Notes under the pieces: model-generated
Told to the model about the DNA's origin: nothing
The model's database searches: none
The model's input: the letters and a program-made list of their open reading frames with translations, nothing else
Shown here: positions 52,718-61,201 of the stretch, piece by piece
How positions within the stretch are numbered: the first letter of the stretch is position 1
Layout of the letters: each line of letters starts with the position of its first letter
Position numbers and translations under genes: made by a program
Assembly (NCBI GenBank): GCA_020073165.1
Contig: JAIQFP010000025.1
Span: 1 to 64,000, forward strand
DNA length: 64,000 nt
Source: Terriglobia bacterium
Lineage (GTDB): Bacteria > Acidobacteriota > Terriglobia > Terriglobales > Acidobacteriaceae
Direction of reading: 5' to 3'

Positions 52718-53749
52718 TCATTGTGTCGGCTTCTGGGCCGTCCCCAGCCCCCGCGCTTGCGCCACCAGTTTTTTCAACTTGCCCTCGATCGATGCGTCGC
52801 CGATGTGCTGATCTTGCAGTACGCCATCTGCGTCAATGGTAAAGGTCTGCGGAATCACGTGCACGCCGAACGCCCTCGCGATTGGCCCGGCAAACCCACC
52901 ATCGAAATACTGCGGCCAGGTCATGCCGTTATCTGCAACGAACTTCTTCCACTTCTGCTCGTCGTCGTCAAGGCCAATGCTCAACAACACGAATGGCTCC
53001 CCCTGAAACTTCTTCGCGATGTCCCGAATACGCGGCAGAGCCGCTCGGCAAGGGCCGCACCAGGTCGCCCAGAAGTCAATCAGCACGACCTTTCCCTGCA
53101 AATCGTCCAGCGAAATATGCTGCCCATCCGATGTCTCTACCCAAAACGGCGGCGCCATCCTGGCTCGCGCCAGTTCCGGCCGGCTGAGATATCGTAGGGC
53201 GCGCTGCCGATCAAGGTCGCCTGCCGGTCGCAGCTTCACGAACAGCTCAAAGCGTTTCTTGGCCTCGTCGTCCTGCTTCAGGCGCGCGAGCGCCTGCCCA
53301 TCGGCATAGATCGCGTCCGGGAAGTTCGCGTACGTTGCCAGCGCCTTGGACATCTCATCGTGCGCGCGGGCGAATAGCTCTTCCTGGTTCTTGAGCAATG
53401 CCTCACGCATGATCACGAGGCCGAATTGGTAGTGTGCAACAGCGAGGTTCTCGTCCCCCTTTGCATCCGCTATCATCTCTTCTGCTCCGGCTTGTGCAGT
53501 CTTCCACTCTTGAAACTCAATCCCATACTTCACCATCCCTTTTTGACACCCCAGGCAATGCCCGCCGTCTTGCTTGTCCGCTTTCTTGAAGTCGCCGAGC
53601 GCCGCATGTCTGTCGTGCTTCTGCAGATGATCCAGGGCTTTCCGGTACGTTGCTTGTGCTTTCTCATTTGTCGGGCCCTCCGTCGCCTCCTGCGCTAGCG
53701 CTGGAGCAGCAAGACAACTCAGTATCAACAAAATTTCGGCACGGCGCAT
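52718..53749 (-). CDS. Exported TlpA-like thioredoxin protein with TPR-like N-terminus
   Basis: Encodes 343 residues from ATG 53749. A signal peptide (ILLILSCLAAPALAQE) is followed by two helical repeats resembling TPRs (KAQATYRKALDHLQKHDRHAALGDFKKA, and LFARAHDEMSKALATYANFPDAIYADGQALARL), a CLGC pair, then a TlpA/ResA thioredoxin domain whose active site is FWATWCGPCRAALP (CxxC, ~228-231). The cis-Pro is in VHVIPQTF. It should be a periplasmic thiol reductant, possibly for cytochrome c maturation, given the heme-rich neighbourhood. Converges with purN, 5 bp away? No: both lie on the minus strand; purN ends 5 bp beyond 53749. Confidence 0.85.
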   Translation of the reverse strand: MRRAEILLILSCLAAPALAQEATEGPTNEKAQATYRKALDHLQKHDRHAALGDFKKADKQDGGHCLGCQKGMVKYGIEFQEWKTAQAGAEEMIADAKGDENLAVAHYQFGLVIMREALLKNQEELFARAHDEMSKALATYANFPDAIYADGQALARLKQDDEAKKRFELFVKLRPAGDLDRQRALRYLSRPELARARMAPPFWVETSDGQHISLDDLQGKVVLIDFWATWCGPCRAALPRIRDIAKKFQGEPFVLLSIGLDDDEQKWKKFVADNGMTWPQYFDGGFAGPIARAFGVHVIPQTFTIDADGVLQDQHIGDASIEGKLKKLVAQARGLGTAQKPTQ

Positions 53750-53753
53750 ACTC

Positions 53754-54368
53754 TTACCTTGCGGTTACCTTCCGAACGAGCCTTCTACCTGCGACATCGT
53801 AATTACCTTCCAGCACGATATTGATGGCCTCGGAGTATGCGATGTGCTCCTGCTCAAGGATCCTCTCAGCCAGAGTGTGTTCGTCGTCGCCGTCGAGCAC
53901 AGGAACGGTCTTCTGCACAATGATGGCGCCGTGGTCGAGTTCCTCGTCCACGAAATGGACGGTGCAGCCGGCAACTTTCACCCCGTAGGCGAAGGCCTGC
54001 TGCTGGGCTTCCAGGCCGGGAAAGGCGGGCAACAGGGAGGGATGGATGTTGAGAATGCGATGCGGGAACTGCTGCACGAACCAGGGCGAGAGCAGGCGCA
54101 TGTATCCCGCAAGGCAGACCAGGTCGACCTCGTGGTCCTTGAGCAGCGCAACCACTTCGCGGTCGTGTTGTTCGCGCTCCTTGCCCTTGGACGGAACCAC
54201 AAAAGTGGTCAGGCCGAGGCGCTGGGCGATTTCCAGGCCCCCCGCCTCCGCCTTATTCGAGATCACGACTGCGATGCAGGCGTTGGGGATGTGTCCAGCG
54301 GCGACGTTCTTGGCGATGGCTTCGAAGTTCGAACCACGCCCGGAGAGCAGGATGCCGAGGTTGTGCAT
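53754..54368 (-). CDS. purN: Phosphoribosylglycinamide formyltransferase
   Basis: Encodes 204 residues from ATG 54368. It has the PurN set: NLGILLSGRGSNFEAIAKNV, VVISNKAEAGGLEIAQRLGL, the folate site DLVCLAGYMRLLSPWFV, NIHPSLLPAFPGLEAQQQA with catalytic Asn/His, and TVHFVDEELDHGAII with the catalytic Asp. It makes formyl-GAR in purine synthesis using 10-formyl-THF. TATCAT at 54375-54380 lies just upstream of the start, and no ribosome-binding site is evident, so a leaderless message is possible as for tyrS. A longer frame to 54887 runs antisense to the PadR gene and is not coding. Confidence 0.93.
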   Translation of the reverse strand: MHNLGILLSGRGSNFEAIAKNVAAGHIPNACIAVVISNKAEAGGLEIAQRLGLTTFVVPSKGKEREQHDREVVALLKDHEVDLVCLAGYMRLLSPWFVQQFPHRILNIHPSLLPAFPGLEAQQQAFAYGVKVAGCTVHFVDEELDHGAIIVQKTVPVLDGDDEHTLAERILEQEHIAYSEAINIVLEGNYDVAGRRLVRKVTAR

Positions 54369-54529
54369 GGTTAGATGATAATTCACCACAGAGACACACA
54401 GACATAGAGGAATTGGTGATTTGTGATTCTTGATTGTTGATTTGGGAATAAGTCGTCTGGCCCGATGGCGGTCCCAAATCAAGTAATCAACAATTCTCCT
54501 CTTGACGCCGATCGGGCAGTTGGACCAAC

Positions 54530-54548
54530 ATATGTTGCTATGACATAT
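54530..54548. promoter_or_regulatory. Candidate PadR operator overlapping the PadR start
   Basis: ATATGT (54530-54535) and ACATAT (54543-54548) form a perfect dyad with a 7-bp centre, and the ATG at 54540 lies inside it. TTGACG at 54502-54507 is a possible -35. PadR proteins bind such AT-rich palindromes at their own promoters, so autoregulation is likely. Confidence 0.45.
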
Positions 54549-54893
54549 ATGGCTCCGAAGGTCTTCGACCGGGAATTGAAGAAAGGCAGCGCCGAACTGC
54601 TGATTCTTTCGTTGCTCGAGCATCGCCCCCGCCACGGCTATGAGATCAGCAAGCTCATCGAGGCGCGCTCCGAGGGAGTGCTGCGCTTCAACGTAGCTTC
54701 GTTCTATCCCTTGCTGTACCGGCTCGAACAACGCGGGTTCATTGAGGGCCGCTGGGTAGAAAAAGCCGGCCAGCGGCGGCGGCGGTATTACCGGCTGACT
54801 CCTCAAGGCCGGAAGATGCTCAAGGAACAACGCAGCATCTGGCGCGACTTCGTGAATGCCATGAACCAGATCACGGGAGCGGAACATGCCTGA
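54540..54893 (+). CDS. PadR-family transcriptional regulator
   Basis: Encodes 117 residues from ATG 54540 (ATG 54549 is possible). The winged helix is complete: DRELKKGSAELLILSLLEHRPRHGYEISKLI, then VLRFNVASFYPLLYRLEQRGFIEGRW, a basic wing (AGQRRRRYYRLTPQGRKML) and a C-terminal helix (EQRSIWRDFVNAMNQI). It is the short form without a ligand domain. The stop overlaps the start of the ADOP permease gene by 8 bp, so it presumably controls that gene. PadR next to ADOP is a very common Acidobacteriota pair. Confidence 0.9.
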   Translation: MTYMAPKVFDRELKKGSAELLILSLLEHRPRHGYEISKLIEARSEGVLRFNVASFYPLLYRLEQRGFIEGRWVEKAGQRRRRYYRLTPQGRKMLKEQRSIWRDFVNAMNQITGAEHA

Positions 54894-57648
54894 CTGGGGA
54901 AAAGAGATCAGAGCGCTGTTGGAAGGCCTGAGGCTGGACCCGACGCGCGAAGGCGAGATCGTAGAAGAACTCAGCCAGCACTTGAACGACCGCTACGAGG
55001 AATTGCTGGCAGCTGGAACCTCCGCAGGGCAGGCCCACCGCTCGGTGATGGAAGAACTAAACTCCGGCCGCCTGACGGCGGAACTGCAGCCTCTGTTGCA
55101 CCCGGCGCCACAGCCAATTGTGCTGGGCCAGGATGAGCGAGCGAATCCGCTGGCCGGGCTGTGGAGGGACTTGCGCTACGGTGCGCGGCTGCTTCGTCTG
55201 AATCCGGGATTTGCCCTGGTCGCGATCCTGTCCCTCGCACTGGGAATTGGCGCAAACGCGGCAATCTTCCAGCTGCTGGACGCGGTCCGCCTGCGCACAC
55301 TCCCGGTGAGAGATCCGCAAGAACTGGCCAACATACCCGTGGTGTATCACCCTAACGGCCGCACCGGATCGTTCTCCTCGCCCAACCCTCAACTCACGAA
55401 TGCCCTTTGGGAACGCCTTCGCGATCAACAGCAGGGGTTTTCGAGTATCGGAGCCTGGAGCGCCCAAAAACTCAATCTGAGCCAGGGCGGCGAAGCCCGC
55501 TACGCGAACGCCCTATGGGTGAGCGGCAGCTTCTTTGCCACCCTTGGAACACATCCCATTCTGGGCCGCCTGATTTCACCCGCCGACGATCAACCCGGAT
55601 GCGGCTCCTCCGAAGCCGTCATCAGCGATTCCTTCTGGCAGAGGGAATTCGGCGGTGGTGCTTCTGTGCTCGGTCAGAAAGTTACGCTGGAAGGACATCC
55701 CTTCGAGATCATCGGCGTCACCCCGGCTGGCTTTTTTGGAGTGGAGGTAGGACGCAACTTCGACGTGGCCCTTCCCGTTTGTGCTGAGCCCACCGTCATG
55801 GGCGAACGGGAGTCTGCGCTGCGGAATCCGCAAGGATGGTGGTTGGCCGCCATCGGACGCCTCAAGCCGGGCTGGACCGTCGAGCGCGCTTCCGCCCAGC
55901 TTGCCGCCATCTCTCCAGGCATCTTTGAAGCTACCTTGCCCGCGGAATACGATCCCACCGACCGGAAGAATTATCTCCAGTTCAAGTTGGGAGCGCTGCC
56001 CGCCGCTTCCGGGATTTCCGAGCTCCGCAAAGAGTATGAGAACCCCCTTTGGCTATTGATGGGAATCTCCGGCTTGGTCCTGCTGATTGCGTGTGCCAAC
56101 CTGGCCAATCTGATGGTGGCTCGCGCCACGGCGCGACAGCGGGAGATGGCGGTGCGGCTGGCGTTGGGAGCTTCGCGCGGCCGTCTGGTCCGGCAACTGC
56201 TAGCGGAGAGCCTGCTGCTGGCCGTGGTGGGCGCCTTGTGTGGCGTGGGCCTGGCGCAAGCCCTGAGCCGGCTGCTGGTGTCGTTCCTCAGCACGCAGAA
56301 CACGCATCTGTTTATCGATCTGACGCCGGACTGGCGCGTACTCGTGTTCACTGCCGGGCTGGCCATTCTCACTTGTCTGTTGTTCGGTTTGACCCCGGCA
56401 ATTCAGGCAGCAGGCACCGCTCCCGGCGAAGCCATGAAGGCGACCGGCCGCGCGACCACCGCCGGCCGCGAACGCTTCGCGGTGCGCCGCGGTCTGGTGG
56501 TCTCCCAGGTTGCGCTCTCGCTGGTGTTGCTGGTCGGCGCTCTGCTGTTTGTTCGCACCCTGCGCAACCTGGTAACGCTCGACGCTGGCTTCCAGCGCGA
56601 TCACATCCTCATCAATGATGTTGACTTATCCCCGCTCCGGATTCCGGTCGCGAACCGGGTGGCTTACAAACAAGAACTGCTGGCCCGTACACGGGCAATC
56701 CCTGGAGTTATCTCAGCGGCCACTGCCAGAGTTGTGCCGGTGAGCGGCAACGGATGGAACGACAACATCAGCATTCCCGGCACCACGGTGCAGCGCAAGA
56801 TCGCAGATTTCAATCGCGTCAGTCCCGGCTATTTTCGGACGGTAGGAACTCCACTCCTTGCAGGGCGCGATTTTGACGACCGCGACACCGCGGCGTCCCC
56901 CCAGGTCGCCATCGTGACCGAGAAGTTCGTAAAGAAATTTCTCGCCGGCTCCAATCCGATCGGCAGGACCTTTGGGGTGGTCCAGCAAGGCGGCAAGCCC
57001 GACCGCATTTATCAGATCGTGGGGTTGGTTCGAGACACCAAGTACAACGATCTGCGCGAGGAGTTCATGCCCATCGTTTTCGTGGCCGAAGCGCAGGATG
57101 ACTCACCCGATCTGGAAGCGCAGTTCATGATTCGTTCCGACGCACCCCTGACCGACCTTATCCCGGCAGTGAAGCGGACCATAGCTGAGGTCAACCCGGC
57201 CATGGTGCTCAACTTTAGCGTGTTCGACACTATGATCCGCGAAGGTTTGTTGCGGGAACGCCTGATGGCAACCCTGTCCGGCTTTTTCGGATTTCTGGCC
57301 GCGATCCTGGCCATGATCGGTTTGTATGGCGTGATCTCCTACATGGTGGCCCGGCGACGCAACGAGATCGGGATTCGCATGGCGCTGGGTGCGGACCGGA
57401 GCAGTATCGTCGCTCTGATCATGCAGGAGGCAGGGACGCTGCTGGGCATCGGCCTGACCATAGGGACAGTGCTGGCCTTGATCGCGGGAAGCACCGCCAG
57501 TGCACTCCTGTTTGGTTTGCGGCCCAGCGATCCGTGGACCCTGACCATGGCGGCGCTGAGCTTGGCAGCGGTGGCCGCAGCAGCCAGCTTCCTGCCCGCA
57601 CGAAGGGCTGCGACGCTCGACCCGATGCAGGCCTTGCGCGAGGAATGA
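54886..57648 (+). CDS. ADOP-type duplicated ABC permease
   Basis: Encodes 920 residues from ATG 54886. An N-terminal helical prefix (GKEIRALLEGLRLDPTREGEIVEELSQHLNDRYEEL) is followed by two MacB-like periplasmic domains and two FtsX domains; the helices around LLIACANLANLMVARATARQREMAVRLALGASRGRLVRQLL and YGVISYMVARRRNEIGIRMALGADRSSIV repeat the same motif. This is the Acidobacterial Duplicated Orphan Permease plan: two permease halves fused, without its own ATPase. The role is unknown; efflux or mechanotransmission has been suggested. It is cotranscribed with padR. Confidence 0.9.
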   Translation: MPDWGKEIRALLEGLRLDPTREGEIVEELSQHLNDRYEELLAAGTSAGQAHRSVMEELNSGRLTAELQPLLHPAPQPIVLGQDERANPLAGLWRDLRYGARLLRLNPGFALVAILSLALGIGANAAIFQLLDAVRLRTLPVRDPQELANIPVVYHPNGRTGSFSSPNPQLTNALWERLRDQQQGFSSIGAWSAQKLNLSQGGEARYANALWVSGSFFATLGTHPILGRLISPADDQPGCGSSEAVISDSFWQREFGGGASVLGQKVTLEGHPFEIIGVTPAGFFGVEVGRNFDVALPVCAEPTVMGERESALRNPQGWWLAAIGRLKPGWTVERASAQLAAISPGIFEATLPAEYDPTDRKNYLQFKLGALPAASGISELRKEYENPLWLLMGISGLVLLIACANLANLMVARATARQREMAVRLALGASRGRLVRQLLAESLLLAVVGALCGVGLAQALSRLLVSFLSTQNTHLFIDLTPDWRVLVFTAGLAILTCLLFGLTPAIQAAGTAPGEAMKATGRATTAGRERFAVRRGLVVSQVALSLVLLVGALLFVRTLRNLVTLDAGFQRDHILINDVDLSPLRIPVANRVAYKQELLARTRAIPGVISAATARVVPVSGNGWNDNISIPGTTVQRKIADFNRVSPGYFRTVGTPLLAGRDFDDRDTAASPQVAIVTEKFVKKFLAGSNPIGRTFGVVQQGGKPDRIYQIVGLVRDTKYNDLREEFMPIVFVAEAQDDSPDLEAQFMIRSDAPLTDLIPAVKRTIAEVNPAMVLNFSVFDTMIREGLLRERLMATLSGFFGFLAAILAMIGLYGVISYMVARRRNEIGIRMALGADRSSIVALIMQEAGTLLGIGLTIGTVLALIAGSTASALLFGLRPSDPWTLTMAALSLAAVAAAASFLPARRAATLDPMQALREE

Positions 57649-57694
57649 GCCGTTTGCTCGCCGTGGGTTCGCTCCGATATAGTTCTCTCCTGGC

Positions 57695-58069
57695 ATGTTC
57701 GAGAACTTCCAGGCCGTCGACCGCTGGAGCAAGAAGCCGGTGCACTGTCTCTACCAGGCGCTGATCGTGGCCATTGCCACGCGCCATGCCGATGCGGTGG
57801 ACATCAAGTTCCTGGTGGATGGCCGCCCGGTGTGGGTAGCACTGCCCCATCCCGCCTGGGTGGAGTACAAGAACCGCACCGGCAAGGTCATCACCGATCG
57901 CCTGGCGATTGAGATTGCCGGGCACTACCTGAAAACCGCCCTGGAGTCTGGTGAGGGCATGGGCCGCGAGACGTATTCGCTTACCGTGGACGAGACCCTC
58001 AAGCATCTGGATGCAGTGGTGGCGGAATCCGAAGCCCAGGCGGTCGCAACCTCAGCGGTTAGCTCCTAG
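57695..58069 (+). CDS. Conserved-looking small hypothetical protein
   Basis: Encodes 124 residues from ATG 57695. The sequence MFENFQAVDRWSKKPVHCLYQALIVAIATRHADAV is followed by FLVDGRPVWVALPHPAWVEYKNRTGKVITDRLAIEIAG and a helical end. Composition and lack of stop codons over this GC-rich frame support it as coding. It has no signal peptide or membrane helix and no recognised family. It follows ADOP by 46 bp on the same strand and could be cotranscribed. Confidence 0.62.
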   Translation: MFENFQAVDRWSKKPVHCLYQALIVAIATRHADAVDIKFLVDGRPVWVALPHPAWVEYKNRTGKVITDRLAIEIAGHYLKTALESGEGMGRETYSLTVDETLKHLDAVVAESEAQAVATSAVSS

Positions 58070-58393
58070 CCTTTAGCTTCCAGCCGTAGGACCTATTCTG
58101 GCATGCCTGCTTCGCCGGCAGGGCGGACACTCTTTTTCCGCCCAAACATCAGCCAAGTGCAAGCGTCACAACCAGTTGTGCGGTAACGCACTGCCCATGA
58201 GCGAGCCAGTTCGAGACAATAGTTGGTTGGCGGGTGATGCTGCCCACGCCAGACGTTTGGGTCCAGCACTTGGAAGCTCCCTGCAAATGAGGGACAATAC
58301 TGGCCTTGTCTTTATAGGACATTCTTTCTGGCCGTGTCGGTTCGGTTTCGGCGCGGTTCCGTATGCCTGAGTTTTTTCTGAGGAGATGCCTTT
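58070..58393. promoter_or_regulatory. Upstream region of pckG
   Basis: This 324-bp gap shows no supported gene. It contains two related segments, GACAATAGTTGG near 58212 and GACAATACTGG near 58293, and a dyad GACAA/TTGTC (58293-58297 and 58306-58310), followed by TATAGG at 58313. These could be regulatory sites for the carboxykinase. A GC hairpin lies at 58110-58125 (GCCTGC...GCAGGG-type). Confidence 0.3.
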
Positions 58394-60226
58394 ATGTCCA
58401 GTCTTACGATGGATGTGGAAACGGCCCGCACCGAGCGGAAGAATAAACGTCTCGCGCAGTGGGTGGAAGAAGTCGCACAGCTTTGCAAACCGGACCGCGT
58501 CCACTGGTGCGACGGTTCGCAGGAAGAGTACCAGGCGATGCTCCGGCTGATGATCCTGTCCGGCACCGCCATCCCCTTGGTCGAGGGCAAGCGGCCCAAT
58601 AGCGTGCTGGTAAGGTCGAATCCCGCCGACGTGGCGCGGGTGGAGGACCGCACCTTCATCTGTGCGCGCACCAAGGACGAGGCTGGCCCCACCAACAACT
58701 GGGAAGATCCAGCCAAAATGACGGAGAAACTGAAGGGCCTCTACACCGGCTCGATGGTGGGGCGCACCCTGTATGTGATTCCTTACAGCATGGGCCCGAT
58801 CGGCTCGCCGATTGCCAAGATCGGCGTGGAGATCACCGACTCACCCTATGTCGTGGCCAATATGCACATCATGGCACGGGTGGGCAAGCGGGTGCTGGAT
58901 GTGCTCGGCGCAGACGGCGAATTCGTGAAGGGCCTGCACTCGGTGGGCGCGCCGCTGGGCCCCAACGATCAGGATTCGCCCTGGCCCAACAACGCGCAGG
59001 ACAAATACATTTGCCACTTCCCGGATACGCGGGAGATCTGGTCGTACGGCTCCGGCTACGGCGGCAACGCTCTGCTCGGCAAGAAGTGTCACGCGCTGCG
59101 CATCGCCTCGGTTCAGGCCCGCGACGAGGGCTGGATGGCCGAGCACATGCTCATCCTGAAAATGACCAGCCCCACGGGAGTGGTGAAGTACATGACGGGG
59201 GCGTTCCCCTCGGCCTGCGGCAAGACCAACCTGGCTATGCTGATTCCGACTATCCCCGGCTGGAAGGTGGAAACCGTCGGCGATGACATCGCCTGGATGA
59301 AGTTCGGCGCGGATGGGCGACTCTACGCCATCAACCCGGAATACGGCTTCTTTGGCGTGGCCCCGGGTACCAGCATGAAGTCGAACCGCAACGCCATGCT
59401 GACCGCCACCCGCAACTCCATCTTTACCAATTGCGCCATGACCCCCGACGGTGACGTGTGGTGGGAAGGCATGACCGACGACAAGCCGGCCGAGCTGATC
59501 GACTGGCTGCGGCGGCCCTGGACTCCGTCCTCCGGCCGCAAGGCGGCGCACCCCAATGCCCGGTTTACTACCCCCGCCAGGCAGTGCCCGGTAATCGCGC
59601 CCGAGTGGGAGGATCCCAAGGGCGTGCCGATTGACGCCATCTTCTTTGGCGGACGCCGCGCCGGTGTCGTGCCCCTGGTGACCGAGGCTTTTAGCTGGCA
59701 ACACGGCACGTTCCTGGGCGCCACCGCCAGCAGCGAGACGACCGCGGCTGCGGCCGGCAAGGTCGGACAACTGCGGCGCGACCCCATGGCCATGCTGCCC
59801 TTCTGCGGCTACAACATGGGTGACTACTTCGCGCACTATCTGAAGATTGGTGCCAAGCCCGGCGCCAAGCTGCCGAAGATCTACTACGTCAATTGGTTCC
59901 GCACGGACGAAAACGGCAAGTTTCTGTGGCCAGGATATGGCGAGAACAGCCGCGTGCTGAAGTGGGCCTTCGAGCGTTGCGAGGGCAAAGCCCAGGCCGT
60001 GGACACGCCCATCGGGCGCCTTCCCGGCGCTGCCGACCTCGACACGCGTGGTCTGGATATCCCTGCCGCCAACTTGGCGAAACTGCTCAGCGTGGACGTC
60101 GACGGCTGGCTGGCCGAGGTGCCGCTGATCAGGGAGCACTTCGCCAAGTTCGGCAGCCACATGCCGGAGGGGCTGAACCGCGAGCTGTCCGAGCTGGAAG
60201 CACGGCTCAAGGCGGCCAAGAAGTAA
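58394..60226 (+). CDS. pckG: GTP-type phosphoenolpyruvate carboxykinase
   Basis: Encodes 610 residues from ATG 58394, with a GAGGAG site upstream. Signature motifs: the kinase P-loop [17 protein letters not shown] near 270-285 with the reactive Cys, the [16 protein letters not shown] segment, the GTP-specific [14 protein letters not shown] and PPGRR-like [12 protein letters not shown]. It interconverts oxaloacetate and PEP using GTP, feeding gluconeogenesis. Length matches the cytosolic/GTP class. Strand is opposite to most of the neighbouring genes; an antisense frame of similar length is a shadow. Confidence 0.96.
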   Translation: MSSLTMDVETARTERKNKRLAQWVEEVAQLCKPDRVHWCDGSQEEYQAMLRLMILSGTAIPLVEGKRPNSVLVRSNPADVARVEDRTFICARTKDEAGPTNNWEDPAKMTEKLKGLYTGSMVGRTLYVIPYSMGPIGSPIAKIGVEITDSPYVVANMHIMARVGKRVLDVLGADGEFVKGLHSVGAPLGPNDQDSPWPNNAQDKYICHFPDTREIWSYGSGYGGNALLGKKCHALRIASVQARDEGWMAEHMLILKMTSPTGVVKYMTGAFPSACGKTNLAMLIPTIPGWKVETVGDDIAWMKFGADGRLYAINPEYGFFGVAPGTSMKSNRNAMLTATRNSIFTNCAMTPDGDVWWEGMTDDKPAELIDWLRRPWTPSSGRKAAHPNARFTTPARQCPVIAPEWEDPKGVPIDAIFFGGRRAGVVPLVTEAFSWQHGTFLGATASSETTAAAAGKVGQLRRDPMAMLPFCGYNMGDYFAHYLKIGAKPGAKLPKIYYVNWFRTDENGKFLWPGYGENSRVLKWAFERCEGKAQAVDTPIGRLPGAADLDTRGLDIPAANLAKLLSVDVDGWLAEVPLIREHFAKFGSHMPEGLNRELSELEARLKAAKK

Positions 60227-60286
60227 CAACCGGGGCTTGCCGGGTAACGTTGCCCGGGCAACCAGGAGTCGTCGCTGACCGCATCT

Positions 60287-60667
60287 ATGCGTGTGCTTGG
60301 GTACACATGGGTCGGGGTGCGAACTGCCGACCTGAAATCATCTGCGCGCTTCTTTGCCGACGTCCTGGGCTTATCCCTCGTCCACGAGGGTAAGGGGCTG
60401 GTCCAGTTTGAGGTGCCTTCGGGGCAACTGTTCGAGGTCTTCGGCTCGGAGAGTCGTTACTATCAGCTTCACGCTTGCCCAGTTCTGGCCTTTCAGGTGG
60501 AGGATGTGCGCGCGGCCAGGAAGGAACTGGAGTCACGGGGCGTCGAGTTCGTCACAGATGTCGATGGCAACGAATCAGAGGCCTGGACATATTTTCGCGG
60601 CCCCGACGGCTACCTATACGAGCTTTGGCAGACGCCACGCCCCTTGAAAGCGCTGCCGCCCCACTAG
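60287..60667 (+). CDS. VOC-superfamily protein (glyoxalase/dioxygenase fold)
   Basis: Encodes 126 residues from ATG 60287. A single VOC module is readable: WVGVRTADLKSSARFFADVLGLSLVHEG, then FEVPSGQLFEVFG, CPVLAFQVEDVRAARKELESRGVEF and YFRGPDGYLYELWQTP. The end ExW is the third metal-ligand position. Metal ligands H/E appear only partly conserved at the N-terminus (WVGVR where H is usual), so it may be a non-enzymatic binder. It stands after pckG, 60 bp away, probably with its own promoter. Confidence 0.82.
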   Translation: MRVLGYTWVGVRTADLKSSARFFADVLGLSLVHEGKGLVQFEVPSGQLFEVFGSESRYYQLHACPVLAFQVEDVRAARKELESRGVEFVTDVDGNESEAWTYFRGPDGYLYELWQTPRPLKALPPH

Positions 60668-60741
60668 CGGCTGAACCAGCCGGTCGCCGCGAGATGATCG
60701 GTCGAAGCAACGGGAGGTAAACACCTATTCACGGTCTTGCG

Positions 60742-61154
60742 GGGCCCGGGCCCAAATCCGGTAGTGGGTCAGTCTGATTTCCACATGGCATCGCGTCCGC
60801 GTTGAATCCGTGGCATGATCGGATTGACAAGGGGCTTATCCTGAAAGCGCTCGGAGAGAAAACGATTGCATGAAGCGGATGCTGCAAGTCCTGATCGTGA
60901 TTTCAATCGGGGTAGCACTAGCCGCACTAGCCGGATTTCTATTGCGTTTCATCGGTTACAGCCTCAGCGAAGCATTCAATCCTTTACTTCCGCATCCAGA
61001 AGACAGTGAGGCAAAACGGCAATCTTACTTGTGGGGCATCTATTTTCTGGTCGCCAGCGCCGTCACCGTTCGCCTGTTCCAAGCGTACCGGCGAAACCAT
61101 CGGCGGAAGTAGCTGTGGAAATCAGACTTCACCCAGTACCCCAAATCCGGGCCC
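60742..61154. repeat. Inverted-repeat-flanked unit around a small membrane gene
   Basis: Arms at 60742-60785 and 61114-61154 are inverted copies: outer ends GGGCCCGG match over 8 bp, the inner ends share AGTCTGATTTCCACA exactly, and the middles are similar (GTAGTGGGT against GTACTGGGT). Between them lies exactly one small gene, whose stop codon abuts the right arm. This resembles a MITE-like or excised-IS structure carrying a passenger gene. No transposase is present. Confidence 0.6.
60870..61112 (+). CDS. Small two-helix membrane protein inside the inverted-repeat unit
   Basis: Encodes 80 residues from ATG 60870, with GGAGAG upstream. Two membrane helices (LQVLIVISIGVALAALAGFLLRFIGY and SYLWGIYFLVASAVTVRLF) with a basic tail RRNHRRK. 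It is flanked by inverted repeats, and its stop lies 1 bp from the right arm. No family recognised. Confidence 0.55.
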   Translation: MKRMLQVLIVISIGVALAALAGFLLRFIGYSLSEAFNPLLPHPEDSEAKRQSYLWGIYFLVASAVTVRLFQAYRRNHRRK

Positions 61155-61201
61155 TTTCTTTTTTGCGGTCGGGGTGTGGTAGAACTGCATCTAAGCAACC
61201 A

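Noticed and set aside
58841-60229. 462-residue minus-strand frame across pckG
   Set aside because: The opposite strand encodes an unmistakable PEP carboxykinase; the antisense frame has no domain.
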